Below, piece by piece: positions 24,598-36,444 of a stretch of 64,000 nt of DNA. How positions within the stretch are numbered: the first letter of the stretch is position 1; each line of letters begins with the position of its first letter. Below the pieces are notes generated by a model, which worked only from the letters and a program-made list of their open reading frames with translations, was not told the DNA's origin and did not search any database. The translations under genes were made by a program, and so were the position numbers. The DNA comes from Streptomyces chrestomyceticus JCM 4735 (GTDB taxonomy: Bacteria > Actinomycetota > Actinomycetes > Streptomycetales > Streptomycetaceae): NCBI RefSeq assembly GCF_003865135.1, contig NZ_BHZC01000001.1, positions 7,998,001 to 8,062,000 on the forward strand, given 5' to 3'.

Positions 24598-27074
24598 GCG
24601 CCGACCACCTCCACCGGCCCGGCCGTGGCGGTGGCGTCGGCGGACGCGGCGATGTCGTCGGCGAGCCGGGCGCACAGTTCGTCGAGCGGCAGGTCGAGCG
24701 GCAGGTCGGCGGGCGACAGGCTCACCCGGTAGTTCTCCTCGACCTGGGTGATGAACACCGTGGCCGTGAAGGAGTCCCCGCCCGCGTCCAGGAAGGACGT
24801 CCCGGCGTCCGAGGGGTCCGGGGACTGGAGGACGTCGGTGAGCAGCGTCTGGAGGTAGGCGTGGACGGCCGCCCGGTCGTGCGGTTCCGGCAGGTCGTCG
24901 CGGGGGACGGCGGAGCCGCCCGCCGCGGCCTCGCCGCGCACGCCCGTCAGCGGTTCGTCCACCCAGTACCGCCGGTGCTGGAAGGGATAGGTGGGGAGAT
25001 CGCCGAGCAGCCGTGCCGACGGCCCGCACAGGGCGTCGAAGCGCAGGTCGGCGCCTGCGGTGAAGAGGGCGGCCAGTGCCTGGAGGAACCGGGCGGGCAC
25101 CTCGGCCGCGCCGGAGACGAGCAGCGGGTACGACACGTCGTCGCCCCAGTGCACCGAGGCCAGGGCTCCCGCCGCAGGCGCGCCGGCCGCCGGGGAACCG
25201 CGCAGCCCGAGCCGGGCGAGCAGCCCGCACAGCAGGGCCGCGGGGTCTTCCGGCGCCTGCTCCGCGCCGTCGGCCAGTTGTGGGAAGGCGGCGGTGAGCG
25301 CGGCGAGCGCCTGGTCCAGGCCCTTGGCGTCGTCCGCGACCCGTACCGTGACCGAGCGGACCGCGTCGCCCGCCCCGCCCGGCTCCGGGACGGCGCGCTC
25401 CGCCCGTTCGAGCGCCTCGGCGAGTTCGGCCGCGCTCGTGCCGACCACCGCCAGGCGCCGGGCGAAGGCGACGCGTCCACTGCGCAGCGTGTGGCACAGC
25501 GAGGGCAGTTCCGCCTCCGGTGTGTGCCGCAGGCGGTCCCGTACGCGCTCGGCGAGTACGGCCAGGGCCTGCTCGTCCCGGGCCGACACGGTCAACAGCT
25601 CGGCCCCGCCGACCGGCGGTACGGCGGGACCGGACCCGTCGGCCGCCCGGTGGTCGTGCGCCTCGATCACCACGTGCACGTTGGTGCCGCTCATGCCGAA
25701 CGAGTTGACCCCCGCCACCCTGCGGGGCAGCTCCGCAGGCCACGGAGCTTTTCGTGACGGAACCCGCGACGGCAGCTCCTGCCACGGGATGTGGGGGTTC
25801 AGCTCGCCGTCGGACGCGTCGCGCGCGGCCGGGATCTCCCCGTGGTGCAGCATGAGGACGGTCTTGATGACCGCGGCGATCCCCGAGGCGGCCTCCAGGT
25901 GGCCCAGCCGGGACTTGACGCTGCCCAGCCCGAGCGGGACCCCCCGTGCGCGCACCGCCTCGCCCAGGACACCGGTCAGCGCCCCGATCTCAATCGGATC
26001 GCCCAGCACGGTGCCGGTGCCGTGCGCCTCGACCCAGCCCAGTTCCCCCGGGTCGATCCTCGCGTCGTCCAGCGCGGCCCGGATCACCTCCTGCTGCGCG
26101 CTGCCGTTGGGCGCCGTCAGCGCGGACGCGGCACCGTCGTGGTTGACGGCCGTACCGCGGATCACCGCCAGCACCGGCCGCCGCTCGCGCAGCGCGTCGT
26201 CCAGCCGCATGAGGGCGATCGCGCCCACGCCCTCGCCGCGCCCGTAACCGTCGGCCGAGGCGAGGAACGACTTGGAGCGGCCTTCGGGGGACAGGGCCCG
26301 CGTCTGGCACAGCGACACCATCAAGTTGGCCGACAGCAGCAGGTTGGAGCCGCACGCCAGGGCGTACCTGCACTCACCGGCGCGCAGCCCGCGCACCGCC
26401 AGGTGCAGGGCGGACAGGGAGGAGGAACAGGCGGTGTCCATGCTGACGACGGGCCCGGAGAAGCCCATCACGAACGCGATCCGGCCGGCGCCGAAGCACA
26501 GTCCGCCACCCGTCGTGTAGTAGGGATCGATGCGCGTGGTGTCCGCGCGGTCCTCCATGCGCTCGGTGTACTCGGACGCCATCATGCCGAGGTACACGCC
26601 GACGTTCAGACGGTCGGAGCGGCGCACCGCGATGCCCGCGCGCTCCAGCGCCTCCCAGGACGTCTCCAGCAGCAGGCGCTGCTGCGGGTCCAGCAGCCGC
26701 GCCTCGCGGGTGGAGATGCCGAAGAACTCGGCGTCGAAGCCGGCGATGTCCGACAGGAATCCGGCCCGGTCGACGTACGAGCGGCCCGGCCTGCCCGGCG
26801 TCGGGTCGTACACGGCGCGCAGCCCCGGGCGTTCCTCGGGCAGCCCGGACAGGGCCGTGCCCTCGGAGTTCAGGAAGTCCCAGTACGCCGAGGGCGAGTC
26901 GAGGTCACCGTCGGCCCTGCCGGAAGGCAGCCGTAGGCCCATGCCGACCACGGCGACGGGCGCGTGCCGCTCCTCCTCCAGCTCGCTGATGCGGGCGCGC
27001 AGCTTACGGGAGAGTGTGAGCTGGTCCGCCATCAGTGCGCGGATCTGTGCGGGGTCCATGGCGTCCGGCCTCAT
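24594..27074 (-). CDS. Type I PKS, KS-ACP module without AT (PKS-3)
   Basis: An 826-residue single-module protein. A short N-terminal coiled docking helix (DQLTLSRKLRARISELEEER) precedes a complete KS (about 35-455) with catalytic Cys in DTACSSS near 213, EAHGTGT and KSRLGHLEAA. After the KS comes about 240 residues of linker ending in LPTYPFQHRRYWV, with no acyltransferase GHSxGE motif and no reductive domain. The C-terminal ACP has FLDAGGDSFTA (Ser about 768), a GGDS motif more usual in PCPs. It has no TE. ATG 27074 overlaps the restored PKS-2 stop (ATGA). It is presumably the last elongation step; extender loading must come from an AT elsewhere. Confidence 0.85.
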   Translation of the reverse strand: MRPDAMDPAQIRALMADQLTLSRKLRARISELEEERHAPVAVVGMGLRLPSGRADGDLDSPSAYWDFLNSEGTALSGLPEERPGLRAVYDPTPGRPGRSYVDRAGFLSDIAGFDAEFFGISTREARLLDPQQRLLLETSWEALERAGIAVRRSDRLNVGVYLGMMASEYTERMEDRADTTRIDPYYTTGGGLCFGAGRIAFVMGFSGPVVSMDTACSSSLSALHLAVRGLRAGECRYALACGSNLLLSANLMVSLCQTRALSPEGRSKSFLASADGYGRGEGVGAIALMRLDDALRERRPVLAVIRGTAVNHDGAASALTAPNGSAQQEVIRAALDDARIDPGELGWVEAHGTGTVLGDPIEIGALTGVLGEAVRARGVPLGLGSVKSRLGHLEAASGIAAVIKTVLMLHHGEIPAARDASDGELNPHIPWQELPSRVPSRKAPWPAELPRRVAGVNSFGMSGTNVHVVIEAHDHRAADGSGPAVPPVGGAELLTVSARDEQALAVLAERVRDRLRHTPEAELPSLCHTLRSGRVAFARRLAVVGTSAAELAEALERAERAVPEPGGAGDAVRSVTVRVADDAKGLDQALAALTAAFPQLADGAEQAPEDPAALLCGLLARLGLRGSPAAGAPAAGALASVHWGDDVSYPLLVSGAAEVPARFLQALAALFTAGADLRFDALCGPSARLLGDLPTYPFQHRRYWVDEPLTGVRGEAAAGGSAVPRDDLPEPHDRAAVHAYLQTLLTDVLQSPDPSDAGTSFLDAGGDSFTATVFITQVEENYRVSLSPADLPLDLPLDELCARLADDIAASADATATAGPVEVVGA

Positions 27075-30000
27075 TTCTCTGCTGCTGCGTCTGCCGGCAG
27101 GTCCGTCCGGATGCCGGTGATGTCCTCGTCCACGTCCGCGACGTCCGCCTGGACCGCGGCCAGGAGCTCGTCGAACGACAGCTCCTCCAGTGCGTCGGCG
27201 GGCTCGGGGGAGCGGGCTGCGGGTGTGGCTGCGTCTGCGGTCGCGGGGCCGGGGCCGGGGCCGGGGCCGGGGCCGGGGTGTTCGCGGGCTCCGGGTGGAG
27301 CACACCCAGGACGTGGGCGGCGAGCCGGGCGATGCTGGGATGGTCGAAGGCGACCGTGGCGGGCAGCTCGTGGTCCAGGGCCGCCGCCAGCCGCCCCCTG
27401 AGGTCGATGGCCATGATCGAGTCGACCCCCATGTCGCCGAAGCCGGAGTCGTCGTCCACCTGAGTGGCGTCACCGAGCACCTCACCGGTCATCGACCGCA
27501 GCGTGCGCAGCAGATGCGTCTCCCGTTCCCCGGCGGCCAGGCCGTCGAGTGCTTCCCGCAGCCACCCCCGCCGCCGGCCGCCCTGCTTCTCCTCCGCCGC
27601 CGTACGCTGTCGGGCCGGTGCGGCGAGCAGGGCCGCCATGGGGTGGCCCGCAGGCGCGGCGGCACCGGCGTCCGGGGCGACCGCGACCGCGACGAGCCGC
27701 GAGCGCCGCCCGCCGAGGGCCAGACCGAGCAGTTCCCCGGCCTCCGCCTCGGACAGCGGGCGAATACCCAGCCGGTCGATGGCCCGAGCGGTCGCTTCGG
27801 TGGCGGCGAGACCGCCCTTGGCGCGCGGTGCCCACGGGCCCCAGTCGACGCTCGTCGCGGGCACTCCCCGGGCGCGCAACCACTCGGCCAGTCCGGCGAG
27901 AAAACCGTTGGCCGCCGCGTAGTTGGCCTGACCTGCCGAGCCCAGCACGGCCGACGCCGACGAGCCGAGCAGGAAGGCGTCCAGTCGGTGGTCGCGCAGC
28001 GCCCGGGCCAGCGTCACCGCGCCCCGCGCCTTCGCCGCGAACACCGCCTCGAAGGAAGCGGGGGTCTGCCGTTCGAAGGCATGGTCGTCGTTGGTTCCCG
28101 CGAGGTGCAGCACGGTACGCAGGGGGAGGTGCCGGGACGCGGCCGCCACCGCCGCGCGGCAGGCGCCGGGGTCGGTGACATCGCCGCTGACCACCTCGAC
28201 GAGGGTGCCGCCGGCGGTCAGCTCGTCGATGACGGCCTGTGCTGCGGTGTCCGGCGCTGACCGGCCCATCAGCGTGATCACCCGCACCCCGCGACGGGCC
28301 AGGAAGACGGCGCAGCTCAGGCCGAGCGCGCCGAGCCCGCCGGTGATCAGCGCCGCGCCGTCCGCCGTGCCCTCGGGCCCGGTGGCACCGTCGTCGGCGT
28401 GGCAGGGCGTGAGCCGGGCGAGGTGCACGGTGCCCGCGCCGACCCGCAGTACGGCGCCGGACGTTCCGGAGACCGTCGCACGGGTGAGGACGCGGGCCAG
28501 TTCCGGGCCGGTCCAGCCGTCGGCGAGGGTGATCCGCAGCAGCGGACGGCCGGGCTGCTCGGCCGCGAGCGAGGCGACCAGCCCGAACAGCGCGTCGCGC
28601 ATCGGAGCGGCGTCCACGTCCGGTGTGCCGTCCGGCGTTTCCGTGCCGAGCACGACGTACGGGACCTGGGTGGGCGCGGACCGCAGCGACGCGGCCAGCC
28701 GCCAGGACGCCGCCAGGGCCGCGTCCGCGAGCGACCCGCCGGAGCCGCCGTCCGGGTCCGGCGGGGCGCAGAAGCGGGCGTCGACCAGGAGGTCGGTGTC
28801 GGGCCCGGCGGGTTCCTGCCCGGTCACCGCCACCACGTGGTGCCCCAGTCCGGTGAGCGCGGCGCACAGTGCGCTCCCGGCGTCCTCCTCGGCGCCGAGC
28901 ACCCCCACCGTGAGCCCGGCCGCGGCCTCCTCCGGAACGGCTTCCTCCGCCGCCCAGGTGAGTTCGTACGCGTGTCGCACCCCCTGACGCAGGGAGCGCT
29001 CCAGCAGGGCGCGCGGCGCGGAGCGGAAGCGGAATCCGTCCACGGCCAGTACGGTCGAGCCGGCCGCGTCGAACAGGTGCAGGTCGGCGGACTCCACCTG
29101 CTGGAAGTCACCGGTACGCCGCCGCCGTACCGCGCGTACGTGCCCCCACAACTCCGCCGCCCTCCCGGGCCGTCCGGGGAATTCCAGCCGGGCGGCGGCG
29201 AACGGGATGGACAGCTCCGCGGCCTCCGCCGCGTCCCCGCCGACGGCGAAGACCACCGTGCTCTGCAGGCAGGAGTCCAGCAGCCCGGGGTGGATCTCGT
29301 AACCGGCGGGGTCCTCGTTCATCTCCGCCGGTTCGGCGAACCGGACCAGGGCCTCGTCGCCGCGCAGCCAGGCTTCCGCGATCCAGCGGAAGGACGGGCC
29401 CAGGTGGTAGCCGAGGGAGCGCAGGTGAGAGTAGAACTCGGCGCCGGTCAGCCGCCGTTCGGCGGCTGCGGTGAACGTGTCGCGGTCGGGTGCCGGCCGT
29501 CGCCCGCCCTGAATTCCCGGTACGACCCTCGCCGCCAGATGCTCCTGCCAGCGCCCCTGTTCGGGGTCGACCAGGCTCTGGACGCTCACCGTGCGCGTCC
29601 CGTGCGACTCCTGGGCCTCGATGATCTGAAGCTCGTAGCGCTCACCGTCGTGCAGCACCAGCGCGCGCGGGAAGTGCAGATCCTCCAGCGCGACAGGGAC
29701 ACCTCCGGCGCCCAGCGCGGACAGGACAGTGGCCGTCTGGGAAGCGCCGGGCACCGAGACCGTGCCGAAGAGGCGGTGATCGGTCAGATGCGGCGGGTAC
29801 ACCGTGCTGCGCTCGGTGCTGAACACCCGGCCCCGCAGGGCGGGGGAGCGCAGCTCGGTGCCCCAGGCGGGGGCCCCTGGCGCCGGTACGGACGCGGGCG
29901 CCTGTGCGGGCCCCGCCGGGGCTGCAGCGAGCGGTGTCCAGTGGCGGGCCCGGGCGAAGGGGTAGCGGGGCGCGTCACCACGCGGCCGGGTGGCGCGCGG

Positions 30001-33000
30001 GTACACCCGGTCCCAGGCCAGATCCTGGCCGTGCTCGTACAGGACCTTGGCGGCGGTCAGGAGGGACGCGCGGTCGGCCGCGCCGCGCCGCAGCGACGAC
30101 GTGAGCCGGTCGTCCGGCAGCAGACCGCCCGCCCGGACCAGGTTGACCAGGGTACGGTCCGGCCCGATCTCCAGGCAGAGGTCCACGCCGAGCCGGGCCA
30201 CCTCCCGTACGCCGTCGTGGAAGCGCACCGCGCTGCGGGCGTGCCGGCACCAGTACTCCGCGCCGTACGTGTCCGCCTCGGCGAGCCGGCCCGTCACGTT
30301 CGACACGATCGGCAACTGCGCCGGGCCGAACCGCAGCGCGCGCACCCGCTCTTCGAGCACGGGGAGCGCCGGGTCCAGCAGCCGGGAATGGAACGCGTGC
30401 GACACCGTCAGCGCGCGTACCCGCACCCCCTGCGCCTTCAGCTCGGCGGCGAGCGCCGAGACCGGCTCGGGCGGACCCGACACCACGGCCGCCTCCGGGC
30501 CGTTGACCGCGGCGACGTCCAGGTCCCGGCCCTCGGTCCACTCCCGTACCCGCTCCTCGGGCGCGGCCACGGCGAGCATGGCGCCACGCTCGGTGTCCTG
30601 CATCAGCCCGGCGCGGTGGGCGATCAGTTCCAGCCCGGTCGCCCGGTCCATCACCCCGGCGCACACGGCCGCGGTGATCTCGCCGACGCTGTGGCCCATG
30701 ACCACCGCCGGTGTCACGCCCCAGGACTCCCACAGGGCGGTGAGCGCGAGCCCGAGGGTCACCAGGGCGGGCTGGGTCACCCGGGTCTCGCCGATCGCCG
30801 CACGGTCCGCGCCGTACAGCGTCAGGTCCGCCAGCGAGGCGCCGAGCACCGGGGCCAGGTCCCGGTCGCAGGCGTCGAAGACGTCCCGGAAGACCGGCTC
30901 CGTCTCGTACAGCTCACGGCCCATGCCGTAGTACTGGCTGCCCTGGCCGGAGAAGAGGAAGGCGATCCGGGGCGCGCGCACCGGCCGTGCCGGGGGACGT
31001 TCGCCGCGCAGCGCGGTCAGCAACTGCTCGCGGTCGCGTCCGAACAGCGCCCGGCGGTACGGGAAGTGGGCGCGGCCGACGCCTGCGGTGGCCGCCGCGG
31101 TAGCTGGATCGCCCTGCTGCGGTGCCTGGGTGAGCCACCGTTCCCAGGAGTCGGCGAGGCGTTCCAGCCCGGCCGCGTCCGGCGCGGACAGCGGCACCAG
31201 CAGCGGCTCGGGACGGCCGTCCTCGGGTACGTCCCGGGTGGGCCGGTCGTCCACGGGCGCCTCGGACAGGATGACGTGGGCGTTGGTCCCGGTGAAGCCG
31301 AAGCCGGAGATCCCGGCGATCCGGGGCCCGTCGCCGGCCCGCCAGGCCAGCGGGGCGTCCACCACCCGTACGTTCATGTCGGCCCACGGCACCTGCGGGT
31401 TCGGCGTGTCGAAGTGGAGGTTGGCCGGCAGCACGCCGTGCCGCAGCGCCTGCACCGTCTTGACGACCCCGACGACGCCCGCCGCCGACTCGCAGTGTCC
31501 GACGTTGGACTTGACCGACCCCACGTGCAGCGGCTCTCCGGGGCGGCGCCCCGGCCCCAGGACCCGCCAGGCGGCGCGCAGTTCGATGGGGTCGCCCAAC
31601 GCGGTGCCGGTGCCGTGCGCCTCCAGGTAGGACACGTGCGCTCCGGCGACACCCGCGTCGGCCAGGGCGGCGGTGAGCATCTCCTCCTGGGCGCGGCCGT
31701 TGGGCGCGGTCAGCCCCGAGGACATGCCGTCCTGGTTGACGGCGGTGCCCCGGATCAGCGCCAGGACGCGGTCCCCGTCCCGGCGGGCGTCTGCCAGCCG
31801 TTTCAGGACCAGCATCCCGCAGCCCTCCGAGCGGACGAACCCGTTCGCGCCCGCGGCGAAGGTGCGGCAGCGGCCGTCCGGCGACAGCATGTGGGCGCGG
31901 CTGACCGCCACCGACGAGACCGGGTCGAGCAGGAGGTTGACGCCTCCGGCGAGCACGGCGTCGGACTCGCCCGCGCGCAGCGAGCGGACCGCCAGGTGCA
32001 GCGCCACCAGGGAGGACGAGCAGGCGGTGTCCACCGCCATCGCCGGGCCGCGCAGCCCCAGCGTGAACGCGATGCGCCCGGCGGCCGCGTTCAGCGCGGT
32101 GCCCGTGCTGTAGTACGCGTCGACCCGCTCGGGCCCGCCGCGCGCCAGCAGACGGGCGTAGTCGGCGTAACTGATGCCGACGAAGACGCCGGTTCGGGAG
32201 CCCTTGAGGCCCCGGGGATCGATCCGGGCGTCCTCCAGCGCGTGCCAGACCGACTCCAGCAGCAGCCGCTGCTGGGGGTCGAGGTGTTCCGCCTCGCGGG
32301 CCGGGATGTCGAAGAAGGAGGCGTCGAACCGGTCGACGTCCCGCAGGAAGCCGCCTTGATCCGTGGTGATCCGGGCGCTGCCGACCGCATCGGCCTCGTC
32401 ACCTGTGTCCGTATGGAAGACGGTACGGTCCCAGCGGCCCTCGGGGACCGTACCGACGCCGTCGCGGCCCTCACGCAGCAGGTCCCACAGCTCCTCCACC
32501 GAGTCGGCCTGCGGGAAGCGGCCCGCCATGCCGACGATGGCGATGGGGTGGGGGGTGGTGTCAGGGGTGGTCGGGGTCGGGATGGCGGGGACCGTGGCCG
32601 GGGTCGGGGTGGTGAGGGCCGGTCTCGTGCCCGAAGGTACGGGATGCGGGATCTCCGGACCGGCGGGCCGTTCCCCCCGGATACGTTCCAGGAGGAGTGC
32701 GGAGAGTTCGGCCGCCGTCGGGTGGTCGAAGACGTCCGCCGCCAGCACCTGGGTGCCGAAGGCGGCGGAGAGCCGGACGGCCAGGTCCACGGCCATGATC
32801 GAGTCCAGCCCCAGGTCCAGGAAGCCGACGTCGAGGCGGAGCGCGCCGGGGTCGGCGTGGCCCAACTGGGCGGCGAGCAGGCGCAGCACGTGGGAGCGTA
32901 CGGCGTCCGGCAGGGCCTTGGGCGGCAGCGCCGCCAGCTCGGCCACGACGGAGGGCTCGCTCTCGGGAGCGGCCTCCCGTGCCGAGTCGCCCTCGGCCCC

Positions 33001-36000
33001 CTGAGCCGTGTCGCCCGTCGCCGACGACGCCCCGGCGAACAGCCCGCGCGGCCGCAGCCCCGACAGCACGCCGGCCAGCCGGGGCAGGTCGAGCGGGCAC
33101 GCCACGACGTGTGCGGCGGGCGAGCCCGTCGCCGCACCGGTCAGCGCGGCACGGCCGGCCGCGGACGTGAGTGCTCCGACGCCCATGCGGGCGAATCGTT
33201 CCAGCGAGGCGGTGTCGGCCATTCCCGCCCCGGCCAGCGCCCAGGGGCCGTACGCCAGACTCACCGCGGGCAGGCCGAGCCCGGCGCGGTGGGCCGCGAG
33301 AGCGTCGAGGGCGCCGTTGGCCGCGGAGTATGCGGCGCAGTGCTCGGTGCCCCACAGCGCGGACACCGACGAGACCAGGACGAAGAAGTCCAACGGCCGC
33401 CCTGCGAAGGCGAGATGCAGCCACCAGGCGGCTCCGGCCTTCGCGCTCAGCGCGGCGGCGAAGTCCTCGGCCGTCAGTCCAGCGGCCGGGCTCTTGTGGA
33501 GCGTTCCGGCGGCGTGGACGATGCCCGCCAGCGGCGGCAGTACGGTGAGGGCCGCATCGATCGCGGCCAGCGCCTCGGGCGTGTCGCAGCCGCCGCCCCG
33601 GTAGACGACCTCGACACCGTCGCCGCGCAACGTGGCAAGCAACGAGACAGCGTCCGCCGGGAGTTCGGCCTCCGCCCGCCTGCCGACGAGCAGTAGGTGA
33701 CGTGCGCCGCGGTCGGCCAGCTCGGTGGTCAACTCCCGCCCTACGGCACCGAGTCCACCGGTGACGAGATAGGTGGCGTCGCCGCGGACCGGAAGCTGGG
33801 TCCGCGGGCCGGAAACGGTGCGCAGTCGGGCCACGCGCACCGTACCCGCGCGTACCGCCGCCGTGTCCTCGGCGACAGCACCGCCGAGCGCGGCCGAACG
33901 GGTCTGCGCCACGGCGAAGTCCAGTACCGCCCGGGCGTCCTGCGGCGCGGGACCGGCGGGGAGATCTACGACACCGCCCCACGCGGTGCCCAGCTCCAGC
34001 CCGAGGACCGGTGCGAGGCCGTGCAGCGGGCCGTGGCCGGTCAGCGCCGTCCGGTCCGCCTCTTCGACACGCAGCGCGCCTCGGGTCAGGACGTAGGCGC
34101 GGTGCCCTCCGCCCGCCCGCGCGAGCGCGGCGACCGCACCGGTCACCCCTGCGCACAGGCGCGCCGTGGCGGCGACGGGATCGGGAGCGTCGGTGGCCTC
34201 GGCAAGGGTCCTCGGCACGGCGGGAGCGGCCGGCGCCAGGAGCAGGGAGAGGGGCGCCGGGCCCACCTCCGCCGTGGCCCAGAACCCGTCCCACCCCTCG
34301 GCATCGTCGGGCAGCCGCGCCCAGGTCCAGCCCTCCGGAACGGCCACCGGCGCCGGAGCGAGGACCATACCCCGCATGCCGCGTACGGCGGCCTCGGCCA
34401 CCAGCAGGCTCCGCAGCTCTTCGTCGTCGCCCGCCACCACGACCCCGGCACCGTGGCGTGAATCCACGGCATCCACCGGCCCGGCCGTCTCCCAGACGAC
34501 CTCGTGCCGCACGGGCAGCCCGGACTCCTCCCGGCCGTCGGCGGCCGGGGCGTCAGCAGCCACCACGGGCACCTGCTCCGGCGCGTACCGCTCGCGCTGC
34601 CAGGGGTACGTCGGCAGGTCCACCACCTGGCGGGAGGGAGCGGGGACGGCCGTATCGGTGTCGTCCGGCGTACCGCACTCGCTGGATGGCACAACGGCCT
34701 CAACGGGACTGGCACCGGCCTCACCGACTTCCACACCCGGATGCGGCTCCCCGGCGGCAAGCGCCCGCAAGGCGGCCCGCGCGGCATCCGCGTCCGCCGC
34801 CGTGATCCGGGCCCGCACCGGCAGTTCGGCCCGTCCGTACGTCGCCGTCCGGGCGAACGCCGCGTACGCGTCCGGCCCGGTGGACCGGCCGTCGGACGCG
34901 AGGTGGTCGACGTACCGGGCGGCCAGCTCGCGCAGCGCGGTGGTGTTCCGGGCCGAGACGCCGAAGCCGGTGACCGGGGCGGCGTCCGCCGCCACCACCG
35001 GCTCCGGCGCCGGGCCCAGTACCACCTGGGCGTTGGTGCCGCTCATCCCGAACGAGCTGACGGCCGCGTACCGGCCGGCCCGCTCCGGCCAGTCCAGCAG
35101 CCGCTCGGGCACCGTGATCCCGGTCCCCGACAGGTCGATGCGCGGATTGAGGGTACGGAAGTGGACCAGCGGCGGCACCTGGCGGTGGCGCAGGCACAGG
35201 ACGGCCTTCACCAGGCCCGCCACCCCGGCGGCGCTCTCCAGGTGACCGAAGGTGGTCTTGACCGCGCCCACCGGCAGCGGAGCACCGCCGTTCCGGCGGC
35301 CCAGCGCGGTGGCCAGCGCCTCCATCTCGATCGGGTCGCCCAGCGAGGTGCCGGTGCCGTGCGCCTCCACGTACCCGATGTCCCGCGGCTCCAGCCCGGA
35401 CCGTTCGAGTGCCGTCTCGATCAGCGAGACCTGCGAGAGCACGTTGGGGGCGGTGAACCCGCCGGAGCGGCCGTCCTGGTTGACGGCCGTGCCGTGCAGG
35501 ACGGCGTGCACCCGGTCACCGTCCCGCAGCGCGTGGTCCAGGCGCTTGAGGACGAGGGCACCGCACCCCTCGCCGCGGACGAACCCGTTGGCGCGGGCGT
35601 CGAAGGTCCTGCACAGGCCGTCGGGGGAGAGCGAACGGGTCTCGTGCACCAGGCGCATCGACCGCGCGGACATGATGAGGTTGGCGCCCGCGGCGAAGGC
35701 GATCTCGCACTCGCCGCGACGCAGCGCCTGTGCCGCGAGGTGCACCGCGACCAGTGAGGAGGAGCAGGCCGTGTCCACCGCGACGGCGGGGCCCTGGAGG
35801 CCGAGGGCGTAGGCGATGCGGCCGGCCGCGAAGTTGTGGCCGTTGCCCGTGGTGGCGTACGCGTCGGGGGCCGCCTCCAGCCATTCCCGGTAGTCCTGCC
35901 ACATGATGCCGAGGTACACCCCGGCCGAGGTGCCGCCGAGCGAGGTCGCGGGGATGCCCGCGTTCTCCAGGGCCTCCCAGGTCACCTCCAGCAGCAGCCG

Positions 36001-36384
36001 GTGCTGGGGGTCGAGGTGGCGGGCCTCGCGCGGACTGATGCCGAAGAACTCGGCGTCGAAGTCGAGTACGTCGCCGTCGAGGAAGCCGCCGCGCTGCGGC
36101 AGGCCCTTCCAGGCGTCGGCGAACGGGCCCTTGCGCTCCTCGGGCAGCGGGCCGACGAGGTCACGCCCGGCTGCCAGCGCCTCCCAGTAGCTGTCGAGGG
36201 TGCCGATGCCGCCGGGCAGCCGCAGCCCGATGCCGACCACGGCGACCGGCTGGGTGCCCTCCTGCTCCGCCAGCCGCCTGCGCAGCGTCCTGATGGTGCC
36301 CAGGGCGCGGGTGAGGGGCGTCTGCTTTCCGCTGCCGGACTCCGCCGGCCCGCCGGATGTGCTGGTGCTGGTGTTCTGAGCCAT
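27071..36384 (-). CDS. Type I PKS, KS-KR-ACP / KS-AT-DH-KR-ACP (PKS-2), one-base frameshift near the C terminus
   Basis: A two-module synthase of about 3100 residues. Module A: docking helix, KS (about 45-465, DTACSSS, EAHGTGT, GHLESAAG), then a linker with LPTYPWQRERY but no AT, KR (TGGLGAVG about 875, active-site Tyr in AAYSAAN) and ACP (LGLDSIM about 1195). Module B: KS (about 1285-1705), AT with GHSVGE (about 1898) and HAFH, the malonyl-type motif, DH (HRLFGTVSVP about 2201; Asp in HPGLLDS), KR (TGGLGALG about 2680, Tyr in QANYAAAN) and ACP (MGVDSIM about 2988). As read, the frame runs to 27004 through a nonsense Arg/Ser tail. One missing base in the GGGGCC repeat at 27245-27278 restores DALEELSFDELLA, a typical PKS end, stopping at 27071 in an ATGA overlap with PKS-3. 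Confidence 0.88.
27245..27278. repeat. GGGGCC hexanucleotide repeat in PKS-2
   Basis: Five perfect GGGGCC units plus GGGG encode a Pro-Ala linker between the last ACP and the C-terminal docking region. The reading frame breaks in or just beside this repeat. Confidence 0.9.
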
Positions 36385-36444
36385 GAACCGGTTTCCTTGC
36401 GATCGGATGCCGATGGAGTGGGGTCGGGGGCTGCTCAGCCCGGC

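Noticed and set aside
28399..33696. Very long + strand open frames opposite the PKS genes
   Set aside because: They are antisense shadows produced by extreme GC bias; the - strand proteins have complete catalytic motifs.
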